A stretch of 64,000 nt of DNA from Rhyacophila brunnea. Lineage: Eukaryota; Arthropoda; Insecta; Trichoptera; Rhyacophilidae. Position numbers and translations under genes: made by a program. This document shows positions 34,947 through 46,060 of the stretch, piece after piece. The number at the start of each line of letters is the position of its first letter. The first letter of the stretch is position 1. The DNA lies in the NCBI GenBank assembly GCA_022495005.1, contig JAGYXB010001357.1, positions 1-64,000 of the forward strand, written 5' to 3'. The notes below the pieces were generated by a model. That model searched no databases, was not told the origin of the DNA, and was given only the letters and a program-made list of their open reading frames with translations.

Positions 34947-35662
34947 ACTAAGGACGGAATGCAGAAACATTTGTCATAACTAAAATCTCCTTAGCATTAA
35001 ACACTATGCAGAAACATTGTCCTTAGTTAAGATCATGTTGTCTATGGTTCACCTCGTCTTAAAGCTTCGTTCGTTTTTTTTTATTGAAAATAATACCATA
35101 TTTAAAAATTCTTTTTCCTATAGTTTAGGTAAATTATTTTATAATTGTTAAACGATGACAAAATATTACAACTGCACTTTATAAATGCAATAACTATAAA
35201 TACATAAATAATATTTAATTATAATACTCTTATGTTTCCGTTATCAGTCATTATATGTGATTCCATAGGTATCGCAAGATAATTTTTTTAACATGGTAAC
35301 ACTAGCGTCAAGTTTCATTCTGTCTGGCATCTTGTATTTCTGCAGGCTGGCGTATAAAAAGTAAAAATAATATACGTACTGCAAGGATATGCCAATCGAA
35401 TTAACACTATCTTTATCCATATTGAGATAAATTGTTAAATAAATTTGAGTGTATGGACTGTTTTATAGACACGCGAATTTATTTTGACAGCAGCTGTCAG
35501 TGGTAAATGATAATACAGAAGGGGGCGTGTTCATAACAGAAGTAGTCTATGGTTAAGGATTCATTAACTCTAGATATAGTCAGTATAGTCTATAGTTAAG
35601 TCATCCTTTTCGGCAACTTATCCTTAAGATCGAAATATTGGATTCTGCATTCCGCTCTTAGT
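34947..35662. mobile_element. 716-bp MITE with ACTAAG ends
   Basis: The left end ACTAAGGACGGAATGCAGAA and the right end, reversed, ACTAAGAGCGGAATGCAGAA are inverted repeats. Inner inverted words (TCTATGGTT and similar) continue the symmetry. No coding capacity. The target duplication is unclear, so the superfamily is not assigned. Confidence 0.75.
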
Positions 35663-37244
35663 ACCAAAAACTGGAATGCAGATTACAGTGATTTACTATT
35701 TGAAAACAAAAATGAAATTTTTTTATTGATCTATTGGGAAAAGAAATCATTTGTATTACTCATATTGTATAACCTACCCGAAGGTATATGAAATATCATG
35801 CATGCGCCTAAGTATATTCTGCAAGATATCGCCCGTGTACAGCCTCATTATTGGGAGTCATTACCTGAAGATGCATCGTAGTAATTTCGCCGACCAGTGC
35901 AATTATCGAAAGTGAGTTTTTATTTAAAACAGATTTCGTTTTCGGCCTCCACTGAAAGCGACCCTACCATTTATTTTCTCGGGGTTTTTTCACTTTTTTT
36001 TATAACTCACTCCTATCACTACTCTGAACCGTAAAATAAGACTATAATGAGGTTTTGTATTCACACACTAAATGCTTCGTGTTGATGTAACAATCATGCA
36101 CCGAGAAAGAGTTTAGAAGAAAAAAAATCGGTGTGTGTATGTGTTATGTACGCGCGTTAGAAGTTATATTTCTTTGGCGTAACAAAATAAAATAAGTTGT
36201 TACCTTAGTCTATTAATATTACAGTGGATTAGGTTGATGAAAACGTACGCGATTCATCTGTGTCTCATATAGCACATGATAATTGTAATTTCAAATTATT
36301 GTATTGATTCAAAACTCATCTTTGCCAAACAGCGATTATAATCGATTCAGAAGTGCCCATGATGAATAATTTTATATATTTTTTGAATTATTTACCAACT
36401 CAACATTCACTAAATTCATTTATTTATTGATATATAATTTTACTCATAAATAATACTTACATAAATATAGCCTCAAATCTTGATACACAATCTTTAGAAT
36501 GAAAAATAAATATATACTCCAATATAATGCATGCGCATGTACCCTTGAGACCGAAATGAATATAATCATAATAATAAATTATATGCTGCATCGACGCGCG
36601 CAACTTCCGTCACACGCCAAAAATATACTTCAAAAAATCTTTCCTATGCCGTCATTTTATCTTTAGTGTTATTAAGTGTCATCCGCAGTAACGTTCCATG
36701 GGGTAGGCTGGTCATACGTTGCTTAGGGGCGGCAAATTAAGGCACGATTATGCTGCCCTTCCAAGGAAGAAGGCAGTTACTCGCAGAATTTTTAGTTATG
36801 AATGCCACCCGTTAGGTAATTTTGAAATCTATATATTCTGTTCACTTTAAAATCAGTAATATTACTAAATACAGTTTAAATCCTTAACACAATCCCTGCT
36901 GACATTTTAATTACCACATTTAAATAACACGTTAATTATATCTAATGGCCGAGTAGGTACTCCAAACACGCCAGTTGCCGCAGTGTTAGCACTAAATGAA
37001 AAAATGGACATCTGCTAAAATGATAGACATTTCTTAACAAAAAGGTAGTCATTGCACCTATTTATTGCAGTTACTACTTATTTATTACTTGTTTGTTTTT
37101 ATTTTATTAACATCCTACTAATAAAAAATATCAACTTAATTTTTATTAATTCACTGTACAAAAAATTGAAAAAAAACACGTTATGTCATGTGTGTGAGAG
37201 GCAGTTACTGCATTCTTCCTCGGAAGGGCAGTATGATCATTACA
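35663..37244. other. Gene-free stretch
   Basis: No supported gene. At ~35863 the words ACCTGAAGATGC recall the hammerhead-like core but the rest of the core is absent. Confidence 0.4.
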
Positions 37245-37420
37245 ACTTTTGATAGCAGTGGCGGTTTTCCATGAAGCGGATAATGCGGTCGATTCATTAG
37301 AAACTTTCGACATCTTAGTTCTGACACATCAAAATAATCAAAAACATCACGGGTTTCGTCTTACGGCATCTTCAGGTACTATGTACACTCACCAAAAGGC
37401 AAATACACTTTCAGTTGATA
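37245..37420 (-). repeat. Penelope-like terminal fragment with second hammerhead-like core
   Basis: On the minus strand, TTTTGGTGAGTGTACATAGT precedes CTGAAGA-T-GCC-GTAA-GAC-GAAA-CCCG (core at 37375-37354). The 5.6-kb copy has the same leader (TTTTGGTGAGTGTACATAGT) and the same box order. Stem II here has a C-A mismatch and a different tetraloop (GTAA), so both boxes are kept while the stem has drifted. Confidence 0.5.
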
Positions 37421-37779
37421 GTATTAATACTGATATTATATTTAACTTAATTTTGAAAATATTTCGGTAACCGCTAAATGTTTGTGAGAAAGTAAGCCAA
37501 CAACTCTTGCCGTCATGCAAACATTCTAACAAGGATTTATATCGTGATGCCAACCACACTTCTAAATAATAAAACAGAATCATATTCTGATTACCTATAA
37601 TCCTTCCTATAATAAGTTCACAAACAATTTGTCATTATTTTGACTGTATTGTTTGCATTTTAATAAAATTTATCACCTAGAGCAGTTCTTCTCAAACTGG
37701 GAGGCGCGGCACCCAAGGAGCTCTTGCCAGAGAGCCGCGAAATATTTCAGTATTTTCAACATTTATTTCCCAAACTTAA

Positions 37780-39643
37780 CCCTTAAATGCATGGTGTATT
37801 CATACGAATACACAGCATAATATGGCATCTATTGTCTAAATCTTCCAAGATTTAGTGTTGACGTAATACTTTTAATCATTATCAAAGTCTATGCTTCCAT
37901 TTAGTTTCACGTTTGACAACCAGATGACACAAATTTATTTTTTGTTACGCTTTAACCACACCAATCTGACATTTTATCGGATCGTGACGTTTCTCCATGT
38001 TTGCAGTGCTATATCTATGAAATAATAGATCTTTTAGTCCTATAAAAAATCATTTTATACTGAATGAAGGTCAGTCAAGCAAATTTTTATAAAATATTTC
38101 AGATTTTTTTGTATATTTCTAGAATAATGTGATATTTACGTCTGTATTCATTCGAATACACCATGCATTAACGGGTAATATTAACCACATAGGAAGCTAA
38201 TTTTTGTAAACATATTTTGGCCTTTTTAGATCAACCATGGCTCGCCGACACTATTTAACTGACAAGGAACTTGAAGAGTATGCTAACAACTTATCTGACA
38301 GTGAGGATGGAATGGACTTCAGTGACGATGACAGTATTGGGGATCCAGAATTTCGACCAGAGATAGTTGAAGGATGCAAGATGACGAAGCGGAAGTTTCC
38401 ACTTATGATCCAAATGACGACCCACCATTGCAAATGGATGAGTCCTATGATCAACCAATACCTTCAACTTCAAGACTTCCACCTTCAAAAACTAATCCCC
38501 TAAAACTATTATGGAAAAGGAAAAATATAACACTGGATGAAGCCTGCTTATCTTTTTTAGGCAGCACATCACTTCTTCAAGAAACATTAGAGCTCAAAAC
38601 ACCTTACCAATTCTTCACTTATTTTTTTACCGATGATATAGTTGAAGAAATAGTTGCTCAAACGTATTTGTTTTCCATTGAAAAAGACCCGAGTAAGCCA
38701 GTGGGAGTTTCTTGTATTGTCATAAGGCAGTATATAGGTATAATTATTTTCGTGTCTGTCTTTCGATATCCTGGCACTCGTTGATATTGGTTGATATTGA
38801 TCAGATCTATATCCGTTTTAACCAATAAAATCAACAATGCCTATAAATAAATTTGAAAAGATTCGTCACTTTCTGCTGAACCAAAATGCAACGCTTCTTC
38901 CCAGAACTGACTCTAACCACGATAGGCTACATAAATTAATTAGGCCTATTTATGGTAAATTAAATCAAATTTTCTGTAAAATTCCTATGGAGCAGAGGTT
39001 GTGTGTAGATGAACCAATGTGTTCGTCAAAAATTGGGCATTACATGAAGCAGTACATGCCTAAAAAGCCAAATAAATGAAGCTTCAAGTTGTTTGTGCTG
39101 TGTGATGTGTCAGACTTTGCCTACCTATTTGAGATATACTCTGGACAAGAAAATGAGGCAAAAAACAGACTTCCGTCTGAACCAGGCCTGGGAGAAAGTG
39201 AGAATACTGTCGTCAGATTATTAAGAAATGCTTCAAAAAGCATTAATCATATCGTGTATTTTGATAACTATTATATAGGACAATCTAGACTATATTGTGA
39301 AAAATGTGGAATCATATTGTGTTTTAATCAAGCAAAAAATTGTTTTAAATTATTCCATAATGTATTATAAGTTGTTTTGTTAGTAATTATAAGAATTTGA
39401 TTTATAATATTATAATTATAAGGTTTTAATTAAGTCTTTCAATTTTTCCATTTCATGTTGTAAACTTTCACTTTTATGAGCTAAATGCATGGTGTATTCA
39501 TATGAATACAAATGGTTTTTATATTAAAATTTATCCAAAAAAAAAAATTTTTTTTTTTTTATTATTTTTCTCATGTTATAGACAATCAACTACAAATGAA
39601 TATATTTTTTTAATCAAAATCGGAAAAATCAGGCATTTAAGGG
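37780..39643 (+). mobile_element. piggyBac element, decayed
   Basis: Perfect 11-bp TIRs CCCTTAAATGC (37780-37790) and GCATTTAAGGG (39633-39643) are flanked by TTAA on both sides (37776-37779 and 39644-39647). The word AATGCATGGTGTATTC is present near 37786, inverted at ~38156-38171, and again directly at ~39485, as subterminal repeats. Inside is a broken piggyBac transposase frame. It sits inside a hAT element, so it inserted later than that element. Confidence 0.95.
38237..39340 (+). pseudogene. piggyBac transposase (DDE_Tnp_1_7 type), broken
   Basis: The protein starts MARRHYLTDKELEEYANN with an acidic N-terminus (DSEDGMDFSDDDS), as in PGBD-like transposases. A frameshift near 38375 moves reading to the next frame (PLKLLWKRKNITLDEACLSF, then IVEEIVAQTY and FRYPGTR). 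A second shift near 38784-38837 returns to the first frame: MPINKFEKIRHFLLNQNAT, DRLHKLIRPIYGKL and LCVDEPM, whose Asp corresponds to the first catalytic Asp. A TGA at 39077-39079 replaces a Trp codon in KPNK-SFKLFVLCDVS. FEIYSGQEN and IVYFDNYYIG follow, the latter with the second catalytic Asp. Similarity fades after ~39340, so the third catalytic Asp and the C-terminal cysteine-rich domain are missing. Family proteins are usually ~550-600 residues; less than two thirds is left. Confidence 0.93.
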
Positions 39644-39704
39644 TTAAATGAAGACTAGAAGTACAATTGGATAAGAACACCATTTGCTAAATCCTTAAAA
39701 TATT

Positions 39705-40153
39705 CAGAGCGTTGGAGCGGACTCTTTTTTGAGTTGCTCCGCTCCGGGACCTAATACTTGCTCCGGCTCCGCTCCGGGTAAAAAGTTTTAATAAGTATCT
39801 ATTTTATGTATACTAGTGTTAAAAAAATAAGTAGTTTTAAAATAATCATTTTCATTATTGATTCTATTAAACAAAATTTCCGACAGCGAATCATCTCTCA
39901 TTATTTACCTCTTCTGTCGAAAAAGTGAGGTTATTTATCACTCGGCAGTGTTGCCATATTTCAAATAATTTCAGTGTTGCAAAGTCTCAAAATATACGAT
40001 TTTCATTGTATTTTAGGAGGAAAATTTAATAATATAAATAAAACTCCGGAGCATTGGAGCATTACAAGTTTTCGGTGCTCCGGCTCCGCTCTTGCTCCGG
40101 GTAAAATCTCATTGCTCCAGTGTTCCGTGCTCCTGCTCCGCTACAACGCTTTG
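39705..40153. mobile_element. 449-bp hAT MITE nested in the hAT element
   Basis: The inverted ends are CAGAGCGTTGGAGCGGACTC and, reversed, CAAAGCGTTGTAGCGGAGCA. Further CTCCGGCTCCGCTC blocks lie near both ends. The flanks AAAATATT and AATATAAT match at 6 of 8 positions, compatible with a decayed 8-bp duplication. No coding capacity. Confidence 0.82.
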
Positions 40154-40445
40154 AATATAATTATATTACGTGGGCAGGTTAAGCAGAGTTTATTGATATT
40201 AGATCAGGTATCGCTACATTTCAAAATCAGCCAAGTTCACCTTTAGGTATTTTTGACTTTTTTGTGAATTGCTGAAGAACTACTGCTTTCTAACATTTCT
40301 GCATCATCAAAATGTGGAATTTATTAATTTTAAATATTCTATACTCGAAATAATATAAACTTTCACCCTTGTGACTGTGTATTTGAGAAAACAAAAAGCT
40401 GTTTTTCTCCTATTCATCTATTATGGACTTGGCTGATTTTGAAAT

Positions 40446-40688
40446 CTAGCGACACAATTAATCAATTCCCTTAAAGTCGAATTTGATGAGAGTCTTGAAG
40501 AATTTTGGATAAGGCGACAGCAAAAATATCCGTCAACAGCATTTTCATCATTACTGGTAATTAAAAAGAAACACAGGTGATGTCTTTCAATAGAGACTTT
40601 AGAGCAAGCCATGCGAATTAGTATTTCAAACATTGTACCTGATATTGATTTATTATGTAAAAATATGCAATCATACCCCTTTCATTAA
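40446..40688 (+). pseudogene. hAT transposase C-terminus (ZBED5/FAM200-like)
   Basis: Eighty codons read LATQLINSLKVEFDESLEEF, then WIRRQQKYP, then AMRISISNIVPDIDLLCKNM before a TAA, with one in-frame TGA at ~40576. The block order (FW-YP, then the leucine-rich region ending in the SISNIVPDIDLLC segment) matches the hAT C-terminal dimerisation region of ZBED5/SCAN3-type transposases. The catalytic core and BED finger are absent. Confidence 0.8.
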
Positions 40689-40956
40689 ATTGTTTTGTAG
40701 GCTGTAGCTGTAATAAATTTGAAGTTAATTTTTGTTTGTTTTTTTTTTGATTTTTGCTTTACATGCAATTAAATGAAATGTTCTATTATTTTTAATAAAA
40801 ATGTACCTACCTATAATAGTAATACATGGTAAATAAAATACTGTTGGTCATTAAAAAATAAAATTAATGGGGAGGGGAGCCATGGGATTTTTTTTTTGAT
40901 TTAGTTTGATTTAGGGGGCCGTGGTATGAAAAAGTTTGAGACGCACTGACCTAGAG

Positions 40957-42615
40957 GTACCCTTCGTCTATCATTAATTAAACTGCGATTGAAATATTTT
41001 TAGCTAGTCTTCTTTTTGTCAAAATCTAATTTTACAAAAATCAGCAAACGTAAATATAAGTTGGTGTGAAAAACATGGCTAAAAATTAGCAGTGCAACCA
41101 AAAATTATAATTTTTGATCCTGTCTGTGGGAGGTTTATTTGCATACTGCCGATTCAATCGGTCGTAAAAATTTATCGCATGTAATTACTATTACTTCAAG
41201 AACTCCCTAATAATTAAGAAGTTTGCATGCTGAAATATTTATTTTCACTTTGGCTAACTGAAAATTCTGTGTTTTGTTACTGTGTTTTTTTTTTTTATAA
41301 AGTGTTTGTTAATTTTACATTTTACATAACACACTGGGGTAAGTCTACGTGCGTAGTTACCCCAGTAAGGGCGCTACATTCTCGCACTTGGTGTATGATT
41401 ACTCTTCTTTTCCCCTGGTACTGCAGTCCGGGGTAGATATACGTAGTTGTTGGGTAGTCTCCAGAAAAGACAAAGCAGGGGCAGGTTGTCATCATACTGG
41501 AGCGACCAATAGGAAGAGCTTACCGAAAAAAACCTTCACTCTACAGTCTACACACAAGGAAATTCATTATATTTAGACGCCCATTCTTGCATTACGAGAT
41601 TAGGTTGATGTGTGATCTTGGATTTTTATAACTTATTTAAATCGTAATTTACACTGCATTCAAGGTGATTCTTAAAATGTTGTTTTTCTATATACATTTG
41701 ATTCAGAGCAAGAACCCATTATGTCAAACAATTTTATAATAAAAATTCTCGTATAAATATTAATATGATACCCACCCTAACACATTTTTATAGTGACAAT
41801 ATGTTAGTGTAGAAAAAAGTGATCAGATAATTTCGGCTAGCTAGTTGGATATCTGCAAATTATTGTTATGAGTGTGGTGTGTTTTGTTTGAAGATTTGAT
41901 TTTACATTATGAGGAATTATATGGAAACTAAACAAAGTTTAAAACCCGCGACATCCAGTTGAAAAACACTGTTTTAGGTTAGAAAAGTTTAGCTCACAAT
42001 GTTTGAAAATTTAAAATTTAGCTTAATAAATAATATTTTAATTATGTTGTAAATTGATATTATAAGCGGGTATGTAATTACCGGGGCTTTAAAACATTCT
42101 CAAATGCCAATATATTTTTATGGTAACATTAAAATGCAATGGGCTGGTAAGTATGTATTTAAACAAAAGTCGTTTAAAATCAATCGTTAAAAAAGATAGG
42201 TACATATTATATTATATATAGGAAGTTTTCAAACAAAATCATTCTGTCCGTAATACCTATTTATATTCAAGCAACCCATGTAAGAATATAAAATTATGTA
42301 AATAAACCAGTGGCTTACCTTAAAATGGAGTAAACAACTGAACAGAATAATTATGTTATACAGTTTAATAATTTATTATAAGCCTACACCTTATTACTTA
42401 TCTCCACAATAAAAGCACCCTCATATTTTTTCACATAATTCAAACCACACTCATATAAATTTGGCACAGATCAATAAAGTAAATTTAATATACAAAATTT
42501 AGTAATACCGTAGAAACACACATAATAGAAAAAAATCTTGTAAATATATAGTGCTGGACACGCCTCGAGTCTGCATCCAACCATCGGATTTTGGTCAATG
42601 TGCTTTACCAAATCT
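40957..42615. other. Gene-free stretch
   Basis: No supported genes or bounded repeats. A segment at ~41325-41570 is somewhat GC-richer without a recognisable domain. Confidence 0.4.
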
Positions 42616-42619
42616 TTTT

Positions 42620-42925
42620 TGAAAAAAAGTAAAACACCCAACAGGAATCAAACCTGCATCTCTCGGGTTTCACGCCCATGCACATAGGCGCCATACTTAA
42701 TTGCGACAAATTTTAACTAATAGCGTTTAATATTCTCTGAAGCGTTTTCTAAATTGGGCTACTATTGGCGATCGGCTTTTGTATTTTAAATGAAAGTAGG
42801 TATTACTTTAATTACGAACTGACGACACGGATAACTCCAAGATTTTTTGTTGTAGCTTTTTTCTATTGTTTATCATATGTTTTCTCGTAAGTATTTTCAA
42901 AATTATGTGTGTTCAATTAGCATTT
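42620..42925. repeat. SINE B remnants, two orientations
   Basis: 42620-42725 is a minus-strand SINE B body (reversed CAGGTTTGATTCCTG and AAAATTTGTCGCAATTAAGT). About 120 bases on, 42850-42925 carries plus-strand SINE B tail sequence (TTTTTTCTATTGTTTATCAT, TATTTTCAAAATTATGTGTG). Together they look like two copies or one rearranged copy. Confidence 0.65.
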
Positions 42926-43910
42926 ATGTCATCTGTCATATTCTGCTAACATGTGTACTTAAATTGTATGTAATTCAGTTGTATAATAATAATATAATAT
43001 AGGTAAATAATGCGTTTTCGTTAAGGATTCACTATACAGTCGAACTTGGTTATTACGAGAAAGATGGGACCAACTGAATTTGCTCGTTATAAGCATTACT
43101 CGTTATATCAGAGAATATGGATTTTTAAATGAGCGGTCACATAACACAAAAAGTCACAATTCAAATAAAAATACACAATTAGAATTTTTCCCCGAAACAA
43201 GCACGGCATTCATAAACTACAAAAGAAGTCGTTTATTGTAACGCTGGTAGGTACTTACTGACTTCAGCTTTTTTACATGAAATTTCAACCATATGCGTGG
43301 ATACTTTTCCAATGTTGTAGACGAAAACACCAATTAGGTACTTAGACACTTAGCTAGTGTCGTAAACGTCATCCGATCCCGGTGGCATCATTCAGTCTAC
43401 GGTCGGATTTTATTGCTTAGGGTCGAAAATGTTTTTAAACGATCGACACATTAAGACGGTACTTCAGTGAAACGTCAAATAATTTTCAACTATAGGTGCG
43501 ACGAAATTTCAGACTGGCTGGCATTCGGAGAGCAAAAGTCGGGCTGTGAACACGTCGATTTGTTTTGTGATGGCGACGGGGGAATTAATTCTTAAATCGT
43601 GCAAAGATGACTAAAAACGTTACCCATTTACTTGAAAAAGAAAAAATGTCAATGAATATATTATTATTATTAGTAACAGAACAATAAACATAACATTAAA
43701 TGGACATGTTAACTTTTTATGACGAATTATGTTTTGTTCTGCACGTGTCATTTGCACAATCTTCGCGTCGCCTAGTTACTATCGTTTTAGACCGTGGCTA
43801 GGCGATGCGCGGATTGCGGGTCACGGGTGCAAATGACGCATGTCAAACGAAATATAATTTGTCATATAAATCCAACATGTGTCCATTTAATGTTCTGTTT
43901 ATTGTTAACG

Positions 43911-46060
43911 ACCGATTTCAGCAGCTTCGCGTCTATGCGCTGCTCCCCTTAAACACTCCGCGATCCGCAGCCACTACCATGTCCGAGCTAGGGATCCTGT
44001 TTGCCAGCCTCCCGATTGGCAAAGCCCCGGGGCTTGACTGCATAGATAACGCGCTAGCGAGAAGGGCGTGGTCTCTTGCCTCACACGAGATCACGCAACT
44101 CTACAAAGAATGCATGAGTAGTGGCATATTCCCCGACTGCTGGAAAAAGGGTCATCTCACGGTGATCCCCAAAGCCGGCAGTCGCCCTCCTTGTGACCCG
44201 AAAGCGTATAGACCGATTACGCTCCTTCCCGTCTTCGGGAAGATATTGGAAAGATTGATAAACAGCAGGATTGAGTCCCACCTGTCGGAAAACTGTCCAA
44301 TCTCGCAAAGACAATTTGGGCTTAGACCCGGAAAGTCCACCGAGGATGCGATTCGCTTTGTGATCGATTCTGTGAGAGCTCTGGCAAGGACCTCGTTGCC
44401 GGGATTTTTCTCGACATAGCGGGCGCGTTTGATACTGCGTGGTGGCCCTTGGTTCTGGCAAAGCTTAGGCTGAAACAGATCCCCGGGGACCTCTTTGCCT
44501 TAGTTCAAAGCTACTTCAGCAATAGGGAGATAACCTACGACTCCGGCCCCAGCCTGATTCACAGGAGGACCACCATGGGGTGTCCCCAGGGCTCCGTCCT
44601 GGGACCCCTTCTGTGAAACATTCTGTTTGACGACGTTCTGTCCCTGCCACTGCCTCCGGGCTGCACGCTCGTTGCGTACGCCGACGACTTGCTCCTGCTT
44701 GTTGGGGCGACCAGCCGACCGGCACTTGAGCGTGCAGCCACGGACGCCTTGGGCAGAATCCTTAATTGGGGGCTGCTGAACAAGCTGACCTTTGCCCCGA
44801 GCAAAACGGAAGCTGTCCTCCTCAGGGGTAGTTCTCGGGTCAACATAACTCGACGGCCGCCCACGGTTCGTTTTGGCCAGACCTCAGTGCATTTCTCCGA
44901 AAGGGTTACGTATCTGGGAGTAATTCTTGATGACAAGCTGTCTTTCGTTCACCACGCCAAGACGGCCGTCTCTAAGGCCAATTCGGCCTATCAGAGAATG
45001 GCCCGAATGGCGGGCAGCAATTGGGGACTTAAGCCTAGAGCCCTTAAGGTTGCATACGGCGCAATTTCCATGGGAATTGCCGGTTACGCCTCCAGCATTT
45101 GGCATTCTCGAGTAAACTCCTTAACTCTCGTGAGACGCGCACTATTAAGCGGGCAGCGACTTGCGCTGATCTCGCTTACCAAAGCCTACCGCACAACTTC
45201 TACTGACGCGCTTGCTGTACTCGCGTGGGTGCTACCCCTCGATCTGCACGTCCAAGTCAGAGGATCGATCACCCTCCTCTTGAGGGGGATCAGCACAATA
45301 CTCGCCGGTGTCCATCTGACACCACCGCAGAGATCCGAGGACGTTCCTTACAGGAAGACTGTAAGTGACATTGTGTACAAGACTGCATTTGCGGTATGGC
45401 AGGCGAGGTGGACCTTCTCCCCCAAGGGGCGGCACACTTACCGTTTTTTTCCAGACGTATTCTGCACGCACCAAACTAGAAGACTCCAACCTTCGCACTG
45501 GATTAGCCAGTTCCTCACCGGCCATGGCAACTTTGCCGCCAGACTCCACGAATTGGCTTGATAGTAGATGGGCCGGGTTGTACCTGCGGGCATGACCACC
45601 AAGATGTTGAACACATCCTCTGGGATTGCCTGCTTATGGAATTCGAACGAGCGGAGCTGTTTGCCAGGGTCCATCCTCACACGGGCCCAATTGGTCATGG
45701 AGATCTGGTAGCAACTGAGGCCAACTTTGCGGCATTTGAGAAATTTGCAGCGTCGTATGGGGAGCGGGATAGTCCCGACTCTTCTGTAGACTCATCCATT
45801 TCAATTCGTGACACTCAGTATGCGGGTACACAAAGCGCTTAACGTCAGCGGACAGCAGAGCTAGTCCAAAAACAAACATTTTCTTTCTTAACTTTCTTCT
45901 TTCAGCACTACGGTGCATGGTTGCAGCATCAGTCCCGTGCGGCTCCGTCTCGGGACGGAATGAGCACTTAAAATCACTTCTTTCAGACACGTTTAAAGCG
46001 TCATAGAAAGCGGCCGTGCATATCCACGGTTGTGCATATATGACGGTGGTGGTGGGCACT
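43911..46060 (+). pseudogene. R1-clade LINE, 5'-truncated, RT broken
   Basis: The frame opens with LRVYALLPLNTPRSAATTMS, then SLPIGKAPGLDCIDN, FPDCWKKGHLTVIPKAG and AYRPITLLPVFGKILERLI (RT motifs 1-2), and ISQRQFGLRPGKSTEDA. A frameshift near 44385 leads to IFLDIAGAFDTAWWP (motif A), MGCPQGSVLGPLL (motif B, followed by a TGA at 44614-44616 where Trp is usual) and VAYADDLLLL (motif C). Thumb and C-terminal regions run to 45561. After another shift a C-terminal zinc-knuckle piece CTCGHDHQDVEHILWDC ends at 45842. The 3' UTR includes the block at 45937-46060. IAGAFDTAWWP and the C-terminal C-C-H-C motif are R1-clade features. The flanks share TTAACG (43905-43910 and 46061-46066). The endonuclease is missing. 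The copy is much richer in GC than its surroundings. Confidence 0.93.
45937..46060 (+). repeat. R1-clade LINE 3' UTR terminal block
   Basis: GTGCGGCTCCGTCTCGGGAC through GGTGGTGGGCACT is almost identical over ~120 bp to 59366-59488. It defines the 3' end of this LINE family; neither copy ends in a poly-A tail. Confidence 0.9.

Larger units (their letters stand above)
37683..40948 (+). mobile_element. hAT element carrying two nested transposons
   Basis: The left end CAGTTCTTCTCAAACTGGGA and the right end, reversed, CAGTGCGTCTCAAACTTTTT are inverted repeats. The perfect 8-bp duplication ACCTAGAG lies at 37675-37682 and 40949-40956. After removing the nested piggyBac (with its TTAA) and the nested MITE, ~0.95 kb of hAT sequence remains, including the C-terminal end of a hAT transposase (40446-40688). 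The element is therefore an internally deleted relative of an autonomous ZBED-like hAT. Confidence 0.93.

Noticed and set aside
35860..35910. Third hammerhead-like core (ACCTGAAGATGC)
   Set aside because: Only the first box is present; no stem II hairpin or GAAA box in the right place.
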